Translations under genes and position numbers: made by a program
Notes under the pieces: model-generated
Databases searched by the model: none
What the model was told of the DNA's origin: nothing
The model's input: only the letters and a program-made list of their open reading frames with translations
Part shown: in pieces, positions 33,875 through 47,405 of the stretch
Numbering within the stretch: the stretch's first letter is position 1
Layout: each line of letters begins with the position of its first letter
From: Aspergillus flavus
Lineage: Eukaryota; Ascomycota; Eurotiomycetes; Eurotiales; Aspergillaceae
Reading direction: 5' to 3'
Length of the DNA: 64,000 bases
NCBI RefSeq assembly: GCF_009017415.1
Contig: NC_092409.1
Coordinates: forward strand, 2,542,001-2,606,000

Positions 33875-36606
33875 TCAGCGAGACCGACGGTAGATCAAAC
33901 CCGAAAAGACGTTGAGATATCCCTCCTTGGTAAGGAGAGTGAAGTCAACCACAACGCGACCCTGCGGTTGCGAGACAGAAGTGAGGTTCGGCGACGTGGC
34001 ATTCAGATTGCTTTCAGTTGAAAGCCCAGGGGGTGGGGATCCGGCATTGGCAGCCACGGTGCCTTCAGCACCTACAGCAAGATCTGCTAGGTGCTGAAGG
34101 GACCGCTGTTCGTTCGGGCCCATAACTGGGGGAGCTGCAGAGCCGCTCTTTCCCAAGCTGGGATCCTGGAGCTGGCTCTCTTGGGACTTGGTTCGTCTCC
34201 ATTCTAAGAAAATGCGGATCTTGGAATCCCAGCCAGGAGTCGCAAAGATATCACTGAACTCAGTTGCTTCACCGCTCCGCTTCGCGCGGTAGTCAAGGAT
34301 TTCTTCGACCTTCTTCAACGCATCCCAGCACTCGTTCGCATGCTCTGGAATGACGGTAGCCTCTAGCAAAGTCATAGAGGCTAAAGCTAAGCTGTGAAGA
34401 TCGAATGGCGTTGTGAGACGGGACTGTGTGTTCGACTTGTGCATCTCATTAATGACTTCAACAGCGCTGTGGATTATTTCGTAGGGGCTGTAGACATATA
34501 TGTGGCGTTTGATCAGCAAACGGATGGTCCATTCAAGTTGGTTTTGTAGACTATCAAGGAAGCTTTGAGATGTTGCACTTTCCAGGGTCTCGTTCGATTT
34601 GTGAAAATCCTCGACTTGGGTTAGACGCTCAAGAGACGCTAACATGTTTGCCCCAACCATACGGCCTAAGCCAGTATTTGTTTGGCAAACATTGTTCTCG
34701 ATAGCGCCTAGTGTGACCATTTCCACAAGGAACGTAGAGTATGCTATGGGTTTTAATGTTAGCCAAGATGATAATTCAAACGTGGACATGATGGTCTCAC
34801 TCACATCCAATGCCAGTAGCAACTGGGCCAACAACTCTTTCATCCTCACGACCACCAATTTCATACGTTCCAAGAATACTTGGGTCAGCTACGCTGATGG
34901 CATGCCAGCGAGACAGAATTGCCAAGGCTACCCAATTACGACGTACAAGATTTGCCTCTGAATCAACGTCTGGGTCTGAAGAACGCTTGCTCTTCAGCTG
35001 GCCAAGACCCTTGGCCAGATCGGAGCCGAGTTTGCTGGCCGACTGGATCAGAGAATGCTTAGGCACGCCGTCCTTGAGAACGAAGTTGTCTGGTCCACGG
35101 GAATCACAATCGAGAATCATTAGTAACATGGTCTGGAGCCAAATCAAGTTAACTCCTGTCGGGCGGGCCAAAGCTGGTTGCCGGGTATAGTACAAGAGAA
35201 GGTCTTGTGCATTATCAAATGAAGTGACCCTTTCGAAAGTGCTTATAACGCGATCCATGTTGGTGCGCGTCACAGTGTACAAACTATAAAGGAAGATCTC
35301 TTGCACCTCACGGCTGCACTGGTGTAAAATCTCGAGTAGACGTTCCTTGGAGTGCGACAGAATAGGGAAAACGGGATGGATCTTTTGATAATAACTGTAT
35401 GTAGTTAGAATATGTATTATTTATGGAGATTTGGATTGCCAAATCTATGGTGGACTTACGCGTTGAGAGATCCCTCATCCACATCCAAGGGGGTCATGTC
35501 TTCTTCCATGGCTTGCTTAGGCACTTCCGGTATCTCAAGTCCATGCGGCAGCTCAGTTTCATTGCCCGTCGTCCAGAATAAGTTGCCGGGTTTTGGTGCT
35601 GTACCGCTCACAGCGGAAGGGTTGTACGGATCGGTTGAGGTTTCTCCTGTGTCTTGTATAGTTAGTAGGGTAAGACCAAACACTATGGTTGACGGACACG
35701 AACCGAAAGCATTCTGGGAGCGAGAATTGAATTGCGGCTGTGTGAAAGAGGAGCTTGGAAGTCCTTCGAATACAGAATAGGTCCGCTTGCGCCCAATGGA
35801 GCCTGCATCCATTGGTGGCGAGAAGTCCTGATAAGCTCTTGGTGACGACACTTCGTTCATAGATTGATAAGGCATGTCGGGATGAACCATCGCAGGCTGC
35901 ATTTGACTTTCAAGGGTGTGAAGGCGCTCTGCAAGCTCCTTGATGTAACTATCGTATATCGTCAGCCGAACGCGACAGCATCATCAGTAGGGCAAGGAGG
36001 GCGGATCTTACCCTTTGCTGGGACCACGCTTCATGGGCACACGACTGAACTGACAGACAACCCCAAGTCGACGACAGTTGGAGCATGTTTCCACGCCAGA
36101 TTCAGAGCTTGCATCACAGCGAACCTAAGAAAGCACGCGGTTAGGTTATCGAAAACAAATGTCGCGTCTGGAGGCAAACAGTAAATGAAAAGTACCTTCT
36201 TGCGTCTGCATTCGTCGCAGGCGCGAGAAATCTTCGATCTTTTTCTCCTCGCGCTCTGGTCTCCGTAACTTAAGTCGTGATTTGGGTCGACACCGACTTG
36301 CTGGCTGGGAGTGAACTGTAGCATATGTTGCTGTTGATGCTGGTCTGGAGACGAGGGACGACCCATATCACCGCCACCAGGGTTCGAGGATCCTAAAACC
36401 ATCGATTGGCCATGATGAACGCCATTGCTGGAACCGTCTGCGAGGCCGGGGCCAGAAGTTTCACGGGATAGCTCAGCGGATAAGAGCTCGTCGGCTGTCA
36501 ACTGGCGGTTCGCGTAGTACTGCATCGCGCCCTGACCCATCTGCGCCGCGTTGGGGGACGGATAGGAAGCGGTCGGAGGCATATCAGAATGCTCGCGGGA
36601 ATTCAT
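33875..36606 (-). CDS. Zn2Cys6 transcription factor, Rgt1-like
   Basis: Six exons on the minus strand: 36606-36196, 36124-36012, 35948-35704, 35646-35460, 35394-34805 and 34743-33875, about 804 residues. The zinc cluster (C130, C133, C140, C151, C154, C161) has an unusually long 10-residue loop between the third and fourth cysteines and is split by intron 1. It is followed by FSRVPMKRGPSKGYIKELAE and a short coiled-coil; the RVPxKRGPSKGY element is typical of the Rgt1 glucose-sensing repressor group. The fungal_trans-like middle begins YYQKIHPVFPILSHSKERLL. The N-terminus is Gln/Ser/Gly-rich. Rgt1 represses hexose-transporter genes without glucose; a comparable role here is inference. Intron 3 (35647-35703) is 57 bp, in frame and stop-free, so it can be retained. 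Confidence 0.86.
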
Positions 36607-39600
36607 TGTGTCGTGAAACGATAATGCCGCTCGGGAAAGGTATGGGTGGGCGTTGGAGCGACGCTCCGGGAGATGTAAGAGGGAGAGTGTTGAAGGACGG
36701 AAGACGCGAGGACAGCAGGCAAGGTTTTACAGGCTAAAACTGCCTGGGCGGGGAGCAGTTTTGAAGGGGTTAGTGCCGATTGCCCTCGGCGCAATTCGCA
36801 AGACTCAGCAAACATGATCGCGCGATTGATTTACAGAAAATGAAGATCGCTGAATCTGATGAAGGCTCGGGGACGAGAATATAGTTTCATACTTGGATGA
36901 TCGTGCCGATGCGGAGAACCGGCTTTTTGTTTCTGCGTTCAGCGACGGATTAATACTATTTCCCACCGGCCCAGAACTCGACCAAACCGCATCTCAGACG
37001 GAAGAATATCGGAGGTCAAGGGCTTCTATGGGGCGAAATTATCATTATGGCAGTTTCGGGCGAGATTTCTCGAGATCAGGGAATCATGATCACCTCTCTC
37101 GGTTTTAACCTCAACCGTCTGGTAGATGAAGCATTTAAGGCGACTCTTCCAACCCAACGTCGCAGATGATGTCAATCCGACACAACCACCACCGTGCTTT
37201 TTTTATCAATATTGCATTCTAGAGTCTCTTGAAGGCCATGCTTCTGCTCTCATATATGCTCGTAACATTTTATAGTGTCATTTATGGGGAACACTAACGA
37301 CATACTCCGTTCACTTTCACAGTCCTCGGTAAGCAACCACACCTTCAACTCTCTCTGATGATGCAACAGGCATACTGATGCAGCTTTAGTATACCTTGTG
37401 ATATGAGCTTGTTGAGTCTGTGGAATTTTTTTTGACTTGTTGGTACTTCTTACCAGGAGCTTGGATCGCTGACTTAGGACAACCTCACAGAGTTGAGCAC
37501 AGGTCAGGCGACAATATATCGAAATCTTGCCACAGACCTTTGGTGTTATTAATCTACCAAACCGATCAACCTATAAAGCTACTACACCTATGCTTGTATT
37601 ACCCTGTTGAGTGCAGTGTTGATGTAGCTGAGTACATTATACCAGTACACAGTACATTGTTTATGGATATCAAGTTAAACTCATACTAAGATCCTTATTA
37701 TTCCTTCTTTCTCCTCCCCTTTAACACTATTTAGGCCATTCGGGCTAAATCTTAATTTAAACAGCTTTTACAGTTCGTCAACGCCTCGATTGTATCTCGG
37801 GATAAACCTGATTTTCAATCCATGAGATATACTTAACAGCAACATTCTATATCGTATTTAGGTTTCCGGGAATGGACTAACACACCTTTGACCCAGCTGT
37901 TGATTGTTGTTATCTTGGATGTGTTACTTTGAAACCGCCCAGTGACAACCTAACATTGCAGCTGGTTCCAGGAAGCTGGTGCACTCCACATGGACACAAA
38001 GGAATCCTGAGTTTTGACAACCAGCCGTACGCGAAACTTGTCAGTCGGGCAATGTTTGATATCAACAGTGGATCCGTCCTCTACGTACAAAGGATCACTA
38101 TACGGAATACACAACTTGATTGCCTCCGTCTGCAGAAGGAGCCAACTCAGACCCGCTCAACCGGCCGCCCATCATCTTCTACTCCGTACACAGTATCTTT
38201 CAAACTTAGACTGCCAGTAAATAAGCCCATTCGCCTGGGCAGTATCGGCCCCTCCCTTATCAGGTCGAAATACAACTGTGAAAATTTGTTTCCCAATAAA
38301 CTCGGATCGCGCATTAAACTATGTTGAACTAGGCCAAGATAAGTAAGAGTAGCTTCAAGTCCCCTCCACAATGCGGATACGGTCCGTTGACTGGGGCAGA
38401 CCGGCGCGCAGTAGGTTGAAACAGATCCACCGGGCTGTGAAGCCTTCTTAGTTGACCATGTAAGAGACTGATTGTGGCTATTTTTATGAGCCCGAGAATG
38501 AACCTGAAAGACATGCACTTTTATGAATACCGCTGACAGGACTTGCTTATCTTGATATCTTCTGTCTGCCCTTGCCGTGGGCGGCTAAAATTACACCATA
38601 AGACGATCCCTAGGTTAAAGCGGCGGATCAACAAGTGGGACTATCTATAGACTCTCTGGGGATTGGCCTTGGGGTCCGGCGATGATCCACAAGTGGCCGA
38701 GAGAGGTATAGTTCGAGGCACCATACACGAAGTGTACCTGAGGTACTGATAGGTTGGGTTTTCTGTCCTGGAAGTCAAATTGTCCTGTTGAAGAAATATT
38801 GAAGCTCCAGAGCAGTCTTTTGGGTAGTGTAATGAGTTCTCATGTCCCCTTATACTTCCCACGTCTTTTAGGGTTGACATAATCATTGCGTGGTTCTAGC
38901 CTTTAGGCCGTATAGGCCATGACGTTTATTACTATAGAAGGAGCTGGTAATCATCCTTCTGTCCGGCGGCTAATATTCACCATATAGATGACTCTAACTA
39001 ACAGATAGGTAGGTATAGCCGTCGACTTCCCAAGTCGAAGACGATTGTTATGCATTGCCGGTTCCTAACTGGCTGATGAGAGAAGACGGAAGGTCCGAAG
39101 GGACCCCGTTTTCTCTCCGAAAGAAGTTATCATTGGTGGAGCAGCCATGCGCCAACGCCGCGCAGATCAGGCCCCCTCCACTGCACATGACCGGCCGGCA
39201 AGACCGCTGCAAAGATCCTAAACAAGCAGCTGTGACGCCATTTCTCAGTCCCAACAACCCGTGATGTCGCGACGAGAGAGATCTGAGGACCAACCATGGC
39301 AACCACGAACGAATGACCGGTGATGTAAATATTTTCCTAGCCCTGACTGTTTCGATCTCTGATAGGCAAGGCACGGTTATCTTTGCTTTTGGCTTGACGT
39401 ACTTCGATGCTGGGATGGCGGCGCTGACTCGATCGTTTAACGATGACTGAGCCTTGGAACGCTCGATCAGATACACAACGATACAATACGATACAGTTCG
39501 TAACTATCGGCGCAGGAGATCTGAATTCAACCCCCCGAGTCACCAAAATGGAAACGTAGTCAGTGACACGGCTTGCAGACGGAGAACGATGGTGTTCATG

Positions 39601-41420
39601 CCAATCGATCTTTATCTTTGCCCATTCGTGCCGTGGTCATACTGGGCAACCCTGCCGCGACAAAGCGCCGGGCACTGAGGCAAAGTTCAACTCAAATCGG
39701 TTCACCGCATTGATAACCATGGTCTACTGTTGGTGCCTGTCTAACCATATTGATCAAGTCTTCCAATGACTGGCCCGACTGGAAGGTTTTAATCTGCACG
39801 GAAGATCCAAATAGACCTTCTAGAAGAGTTGACCGTAGCAAAGTGGCAAAGACTCTAGGATCCCATGGCCATTGTTGTAGTTCTACAGGGCACCATTATG
39901 GACGGTCGGTCAATGAAATGAGACGATCTTCTGTAGTCGACAGGGCGAAAAGTAGATATCCGGGCACACTTGGCGCTATCGGGTACTCTTGTACTATGTA
40001 GGTATTACCAGTACCTTTCTGAAAACCAAATTCAACAAGCACGAAAACTCGGTCTAGAAAATCCACAGTTGTTAAGTATTCGCCGGCCCGGGTTCTGCCC
40101 CAGAAGTTTCGTAACAGGATCCATCAACCAGTGGACAGAGTTTGGTCCAGTCCCCCCAACTTTCCGTACCAAGCCTCTCCGTTCTCCAGTCGTTCAGTCT
40201 TCTTGTACCCTAAAACCTACCTATCCACCTTTATCCCCCCTAGGTTGGACAACGACCACTGAACTAACCCATGGTAAGTAATGACCCTAACAATTCAGGC
40301 GTAAATCGCGGCTGGAGTCCCAAGTGAATGAATAGTTTTGGATGGAAAGAATCGCTCTGTGGTAGCGGTTGTCAGAGACCCCTTGCATCGAATCGAAGGT
40401 ACAATACATACAAGCCTGTGTCTGTGCTTGATTTTTTAATTTTTTTTTTTCTTTCAATTTTTCTTTTTCCTGATTGTCAGAGATTAAAGACTCCTGATAT
40501 GACCATACATATACCTGCATGCATACATTTTATGTAAGTAGGCCTGTACCTCCTCGTACAACTTCCTGGAGAACAGTCATAATATAATCTACAAGTTGCT
40601 CTAGAATTCTTATTACGGCAATTGCTCTGGGCCGGACAATAATTTGTGCGTAATGCCAATCTGTGTGACGCTATCACTGGCTGTGTTGTCATTGCCAACT
40701 TTTGGAGTATGCCTTCCTCTAGGTAGGCAGCCACTACTACCGAAGAACCGGGACACCTCCGCAGATGCACCTGTACCAAAGTGTACAAACAATGAAAATT
40801 CCCACCCTCACAGGGCTGACTTCCGGGATTACTCCTTAGTTATAAGAGAACAGAAAGGAGAAAAGAAAGAGAAAGGACAAATGGACTTTAGTGTTCGTGT
40901 GTGCGTGTATGTGCGGGTAGCTTCAGCACGAGGGACAAAGCTGTAAAGGTACAATACGGTAATAACCATGGATATCCATGTACTGTGGAGCAGACCACGA
41001 AGCATTCCAAACTCGGGGTGCATGACAAGTCCTCACTAGAAAAGTTATGTCAATGTGTGAAACATCCTTGGACCTTGAATTGAATTAGAAGGATAGAATT
41101 GATTGAGTAAAGAAACTGTGACAAATCGCAGTAGGTTTTCTAGTAAACGGATAATGTCAACTCGAATTGGAACGACAATGATATTAAGCACTGCTTTCCC
41201 CTCCATCTATCCTATTCAAATAGAATTGTTTCATTCCGGTCTGTTCTCGTTCCAAGTCTGACTGACTCCGGCGAGACACAGCCACCATTGACGCAACTCC
41301 CTTGCGGCCACCGAATTGTTCCACATTTGACCTGGGCCATTTCCGCCTTAACCCTGTCCATTGCACTTTTACCCCCCCCAAAGTTAAGTTGGAGTAAAAC
41401 GGGTCCGAGTCAGCTAACAT

Positions 41421-41435
41421 AACCTAACCTAACCT
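41421..41435. repeat. AACCT x3 direct repeat
   Basis: Three perfect AACCT units at the head of a pyrimidine-rich tract. It resembles short telomere-like sequence, but three units are too few to be meaningful. Confidence 0.6.
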
Positions 41436-41436
41436 A

Positions 41437-41511
41437 CTTCTTCGCCCGCTTCCCTCCCGCCTTTTCCTTCTCCTTCTCTTTTTTTCTCCTTTTTCCTTTC
41501 TCTTTCTCACA
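41437..41511 (+). promoter_or_regulatory. Pyrimidine-rich tract upstream of copper-fist gene
   Basis: About 75 bases that are nearly all C and T on the plus strand, roughly 630 bp before the ATG at 42140. Such tracts often mark core promoters and transcription start regions in Aspergillus. Confidence 0.4.
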
Positions 41512-42139
41512 GGGTTTGGCACACAACTCTGCTTTCAGATCGATCGCCTTTCCCCTTCATCTTGGCCGCCACAGCCGGTATTTGGTGTCCTGTCTCACGG
41601 CCGGCGCCAAACGGTGCGTAGGCTTTGGCCCCCCATTTAGTTGTTCTTTTCCTTTTTCTCTATTTCTATAATCTGTTGGGCTCTCTCTTAGTCCCGATCC
41701 GACTGCCCCCTCCTTACCCGGTTCCTGGTTCCTGGGTGTGCGCTATTCGTCAGGTACCCTAATTATCTTGCACCCTCACCTCAGTACTTGCGACTCCACC
41801 TTGATAGGTGAAACGGCGTTTTCTGTGACTTCGTTTGGTGCATTGGGATATTCGTTAAGAGATACCCTTGCTTTGTTGGAGTTTTCCTGGTCTCGGTCGG
41901 TCCGATCACCTTGGCGGACCGCACACTATACCTCGAATCCTCGCGTTGACGGCACTTTCGATTCCCCCCGACAGGTCTTCCTGTTCGGCTATTGAATATT
42001 TTTGAAAGGAAAAAGAAAAAAACGATTAGGATAGCCAGAGAGCCGCTGTGCTATCTCTACCCTTCGGTTACCAATTTAAATTTACTTCCTATATACTCGT
42101 CGCGAGTCATCGCATGTTTGCTACCCAGTAACCGCGATA

Positions 42140-43838
42140 ATGCTCATTGATGGCGAGAAGTGGGCTTGTGAAGCTTGCGTCCGGGGTCACCGTGTCAGCA
42201 GCTGTCACCATAGTGGTAAGTAGATAGACCCCTCCTTTGTTGTGAGTCAGGAGGATGATTGACTCTGGAGATCGCAGACCGCCCCTTGACCCACATCAAC
42301 AAAAAAGGCCGTCCAGTCTCTCAATGCGCTCACTGTCGCGGCCTACGCAAGTCACGGACAACCCACACAAAGTGCGAGTGTGGTGACAAGAAAAAGAACA
42401 GCCACAAGCATGATTTAGATCCCCACCACGCCAATGACAAGCGGGATCACAAGCGTGAGCATGTTGGAGTTGGTACACTGGTTCATTGTTTCTGATCTGC
42501 ATTACAGAGGACTCCCGTCCAAGATGTGGCTGCACTCATGGACAGCGCTGTACCTGTGCGCTGAAGAAGGAACCCCACCTAAATACTGTGCCGGAAACTG
42601 GTCTTCCTCCGCCCCAACATACTATTCTGTCGGAACCACCCAAGAAGCCCCAGTTGACCTCAACCAAGTCGGAGAGCACGCTTACGATATTCCGAGATGG
42701 TCACCACAAACCGGCTCATAAACACAATGACATGGCTCACAAGTGCGGTCTGCCTTACACGATACCCCGGTCTCATACGATCCATTCGACCTCCGATGTG
42801 TCTCGTCGGTCCGTCGATCAGATGCCCTTGACTCAAGCGGCCTTGATGAACGAACCATTTGCGACTCAACCATTTTCGGAACAGCAGCCCACCCACGGTC
42901 CTCAGCGTCGTGTCAAGTCCGAGCATGGGTCTCCCGAGAGTGCCCCCGTCGTGTCAACGGAAGATGGACCGACGACAGTCCCCCCACTCGACCTCTCGTC
43001 TTTCTTCCCTCAGCCTCAGCCCATGAATAAACCCACTGAAGCCGAGCCGGTGTCCCTTTCCATGGGGAAGACGCCTTTAAATCCACTTATGACTAGTGTG
43101 CCGCCTCTTGACGTCTCGTCCTTCTCTACCTTCCCGACCACGACCACTTCGCCCGTGAACACAATGGCGTTCCAAGATCCATACAAGGAGCAGTTTTTCA
43201 CGTCGCCGGACAACGATATGACCTTGGGTCCTACTGGATTCAATGCACCCCCTGTCGACTGGTCAAGCTTCCCTCTGTACTCCTCGGATGTTCCTGCCGC
43301 GACCAGCACACAAGCTCCCTCTTACGCGAGCTTCGACTACAATTCCATGAGCCACGGACTACCAGCTCCGTCGTCGTCCGGCGATATTTCTGAAGTGGAG
43401 GATTTCGCACCATTCTCCGGCTTCGGAAATGCAGGCAATGACCTTCAAGATCTCGCCAGTGGGAGTGAAGGTTCGGATCTCGACCATTTCCGCATAAGTT
43501 CCGCATCATCATTTATTGGCCTTCCTCAGGCGCAACTCTTATCGTCAAATCAGCTGGACTCAATCAACATTGACGACTTCCTCAAGTCCGCCAATGAGTC
43601 GACAGCAGCGTTAGAGCATCAACTCCAAGCCAATATGGGCATGGAACCCAAGCCACTCCCGTCGCAGGACGCCTATGCCATCTCAGACGCCCAGACCTTC
43701 AAACCGATGACTACCCCTACGACGAGCCTTTCGATGACGACGTCTGCTGCGGATCCCATGTGGCCCGCGGCGCTCTTTGACCCCGCCGCCGCATCGGTCG
43801 ATGACAACAATTTCTATCCGCCGTCATGGGTGCAGTAG
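42140..43838 (+). CDS. Copper-fist transcription factor (AceA/MacA class)
   Basis: Three exons: 42140-42215, 42278-42454 and 42508-43838, about 527 residues. The N-terminal copper-fist domain (MLIDGEKWACEACVRGHRV) has zinc ligands C10, C13, C22 and H24 and the KKGRPVSQC minor-groove motif, then CEC and, after intron 2, a CGCTHGQRCTC cluster able to bind Cu(I). The rest is Ser/Thr/Pro-rich with acidic-hydrophobic motifs (PLDLSSFF, PLDVSSF, PVDWSSF), likely activation segments. Fungal copper-fist factors control either copper uptake (Mac1/MacA) or detoxification (Ace1/AceA). I see no C-terminal Mac1-type cysteine repeats, which leans toward the copper-activated type, but I cannot decide between them. 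It is isolated between two gene deserts, with a long C/T-rich leader. Confidence 0.9.
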
Positions 43839-44715
43839 TGCACTCGCGGGCAAGCGCAGGTTTTCTGGCTTTGTGGTCTGTTCGCGGCACGTTACCACCA
43901 CCTCCACACCGTCTGAGTGACGACACCCACGTCTTCACGACCTTGATGAGAGATGATGATAAATGCCTGATATTATTGTTCAATTAGCCAGTCCCAGTCA
44001 AACTATACTATAGCATTCAATCGATAAAGACTAGTGTTCATTCAAGCTCTGCTTGTGGCTCGTCTCGTGCCTTGTATCTGTCCTTGGCTCTGTCTGGTGG
44101 TTTTCGGGTCCATGAGATCCCAGTCCACTACTGCCTAATACTCTCGCGATGCCCGGTACATATATACACATTCTTGGCTTGCATATATAGACATCCTGAT
44201 TACTAGCTACTCATATACACATTGACCCAGATCATTCGCCAGGCTTCTTAATGAAGCAGTAGCTAGTCAGAACGTAGCGAATTCGTAGCCCCGTGGAGAA
44301 TTGAATGCAATGTCAGAGGGCGTCCCTGATCGGCATGGTTGCGCCGGGACGCTCAGCTGTGTTAGGTAGTACCTTTTAGACTTCCAAACCGGGCTAGACT
44401 TGATAGATCATGTGCATGACCCCAACCAAGCACCCCTGCAGTGTAGCGGTGTACATATGTGCCTATTTAAGTGATGTAATCCCGGCCTCCAGGGGGTATC
44501 TGGCGGTGAGCTGAAACCCAGTCATAACCTCCAACATGTGACCGGTATCTAGGGTCACTGAGGACTCAATGTATCGCCGGCTACTATTTCTAGATCCCAT
44601 TATTCCAAGAATTGACAATGGCCGGATCATGGACAGCTCCAGGCCTGAATTCGAAGGACACGTTGCATAAACGAAGTCGAATGGTTCAGTACGGTATAGA
44701 TACGTAGTACGCCTC

Positions 44716-44755
44716 CGTCCGTCCGTACATACATACATACATTCAATACATACAG
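44716..44755. repeat. CGTC/TACA simple repeat
   Basis: Three CCGT-type units run into four TACA units and a degenerate copy. Confidence 0.75.
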
Positions 44756-44784
44756 TAAGTATTGTATCCTCGGCTAATAGAGAG

Positions 44785-44798
44785 TAGTAGTACTACTA
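44785..44798. repeat. 14-bp perfect palindrome TAGTAGTACTACTA
   Basis: Self-complementary over 14 bases. Related short AGTACTACTAG strings occur near 31590 and 60363. Function unknown. Confidence 0.6.
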
Positions 44799-46444
44799 GT
44801 CCTAGGCATGCCGTCTCTACTCTATACACGTAGTCTTACCTCAACCAAACTAATCCCAAGAATGCCAGAACTCCTTCTCTGCTAACCGGAACTTTCCAAC
44901 CCAAAAGCCAAGCAAGAAAAACTCATGCATACCACGCAACCCACGTACTAAATCAAGCAGGGGCCGAAAACTGCAGGTTCGCTTCTGATTCACGGAGAGT
45001 AAGGAAGGGCTAAAAGTAGAATGCAGGTTGAAACAGGTTACATAGACATACTCCAGGAAGGTAGGTACCGGTACCCACAATGAGGGATTTATTTCATTGC
45101 ATCCATACCGGATATTTTTAAGTAAGGAGGGGTGGGTTATGCAAGGGGATGAAGGACAAGCTTTTTGGGAAAAGGCTTGTTGGGTCTTGGCTCTGGATGG
45201 GAGGGTTCGATCTGTCGAGTAACCCTAAGGGTAACCATAACAACCAATCGGTGTGGGAGAGGTTTGTGTACTGTGTATTATGTGGTTGGTTGGGTAGGTA
45301 TGTGATGAAGATTAGAGAGTGGTGATTTCTGTAGGTATATACTTATATATTATCCTCTGTACTGCATAGTTGGTGGGGTTTATGGTCATCTGGGTTATAA
45401 TTTATCTTGAATTAGGGATATAGTTGTAATGTAATGGTTCTCGGAGACGTTTGGTATATTTTGTATCGAGCGAAGATCTACTCGTCCCTTTTCCTGTTTT
45501 TCTTTTCCGGTATTCCCGTTGGTTATGCTTTGATTTATTCTCCTGAAGTTTTGGCTAAGCCGAATGGTTCGTCAATTCTTTACTTATATGCTCAAGGGAC
45601 TGGAAATATACAGTGCACCACATTCGGCTATAGTTACTGCATCCTACGCTTTATTGCACAATGAGAGATAGCGGTACATGATAGGATAGGCAGGAATTGC
45701 TCACACGGGGTTTTATATTGCTAAGTAGTTCTCGGGGTAATGTGCAGTCGTGCATCGAAGAATACATGAGTCAAGAAGTTGTCTTCACATGACAGACCTT
45801 CTGCAAACGAAGCTGAACCACAGAAGTGCTACAAAATAATTCTCCGGCAGCTTGTGCTCAGTAAAAGTGGTGCCATAGCTCGTCTGCTACCGCACAAAAA
45901 TTTGATCTCCGTGTCGCATTATGGTGACACCAACCTAGGTATACGAGGCCTCTGAACTCGGTGAAATAACATTGGTCCGGCGTACAGCAGATAGTCAAGT
46001 ATTCCACACTTAATGCCTCTGTCCATGGCAGTCATCAATTCAGCATGACGTATGTCCAGCTCACTGAGGGTAAGTAAACGGCAGCCGGCAGCAAGGCTTG
46101 GGGAGGTCTTGACAATCGCTTGCTTCAACTTCAGCATCAGTTGTTGATTGCTCATTCTGCTAAATGCATCGCCTTATTGTCAAAACTTCACAATATGGAC
46201 CTGGTAGGAATGCCTCCTAGAGCGCCGTCAGATGTCCTCAGGGGTCTTGAATTAACCCTCAAAGGAAACATGATCATCGAGCCCTGTTTGGGACACATGC
46301 ATTTACCACTCGCCGCCAAAACTCCAGCATTGTTGGCTTGAGGTTGAACTTGCTCTTCTGACTGGGTAGCTGACAGATGTTCACCAGTCCTTCAACATGA
46401 CCGTGAAGCTCTAACCAAACGTCCTCTAGGACATGGAAGAGTGG

Positions 46445-46468
46445 AAAAAAAAAAAAAAAAAAAAAAAA
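46445..46468. repeat. A24 homopolymer
   Basis: Twenty-four consecutive A residues followed by more A-rich sequence to about 46484. Could be simple repeat growth or a retroposed tail; no target-site duplication was seen. Confidence 0.8.
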
Positions 46469-47405
46469 GAAAAAAAAAGAAAAAGTTGTCACTATGCTAT
46501 ATAATGATGAGCACATTGTGATCCTAAAGATACGGGTAATATAGGACTCCTGTCAGCGGCAAAGAGATTCTGCCCGTATCCAAACCCTTCAATGACAATG
46601 GCTCTCAGGAGTACCACCGCATCCTTGCAAGACATATCTCCCATACTCAGGTTGACGATGAGCCTGTAACCAGATTGCACTGTGTGCATGCAGTCTGCTA
46701 TTTCTGTGGAACGCCTTTCCGGTCTTGAGAGTACCATATAGGTCCTTGTAGCTCCTTCCCGGACTAGTGCAGGTTTCATCAAGCGACCAGGGTAGCTCGT
46801 TTCCACCTAAAATTAGCCCAAGTTGCAAATGAAGCCAATACCGTCAACCGTGTCACATGTCCTACAGCCAATATCAGCTTGATCACGTCCTATCCGTGCG
46901 TCCATCAGAAAATATGAGTTCGTTCGGCGTATCCTCGGCGGCATCCTGAGCATCCTTTCTTCAGCCAAGACATGTCCCAATATAATGGAAGCAGTGGCAT
47001 TAGCTGACGCGGTGGGTCGTCTAGGCTATATATTGATAGATTAATATATCTTGAACCTCGGTCTCACAATGAACACCTAGGGAAAAGCTGGCACCTTTCT
47101 CTCGTCCATTGCCAGGGTTCTCGTGGCTCAAGTGCCCCATCAGATACACTCCCTGCTTATCACTATCTTCATATCCTCGAGATTATGGACTGAGTACAAG
47201 ACACAGACCGGGGGTATCTAACGGGATACGCCATGGTGCGTTCTTGAGGCGGCTAAATATATGGAGCTCAACATCTGCTCAACATCACGCCATACTTTTC
47301 TCTGAAATAGACTTATGAAGTCCATGTGGCCACCCTAAGGCAGTTTATATATACTTCAGAGTAAGGGATCCGAGCAGACCTTGAGGACCTCGGACAATTT
47401 CTACC

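Larger units (their letters stand above)
36607..42139. other. Gene desert of about 5.5 kb upstream of two divergent regulators
   Basis: No frame has motifs or splice patterns that I can defend. The left part (36.6-36.9 kb) is the Rgt1-like promoter. 37.2-38.0 kb is AT-rich, and 39.0-39.5 kb is GC-richer with chance frames. TACTCCG half-sites lie at 37303 and 38180. The right end (41.4-42.1 kb) is the pyrimidine-rich leader of the copper-fist gene. It is unusually long for this genome, so a non-coding RNA, an unrecognised spliced gene or decayed repeat is possible. Confidence 0.45.

Noticed and set aside
46445..46484. Poly-A as sign of a retrotransposon copy
   Set aside because: No upstream reverse-transcriptase-like frame and no visible target-site duplication; kept only as a simple repeat.
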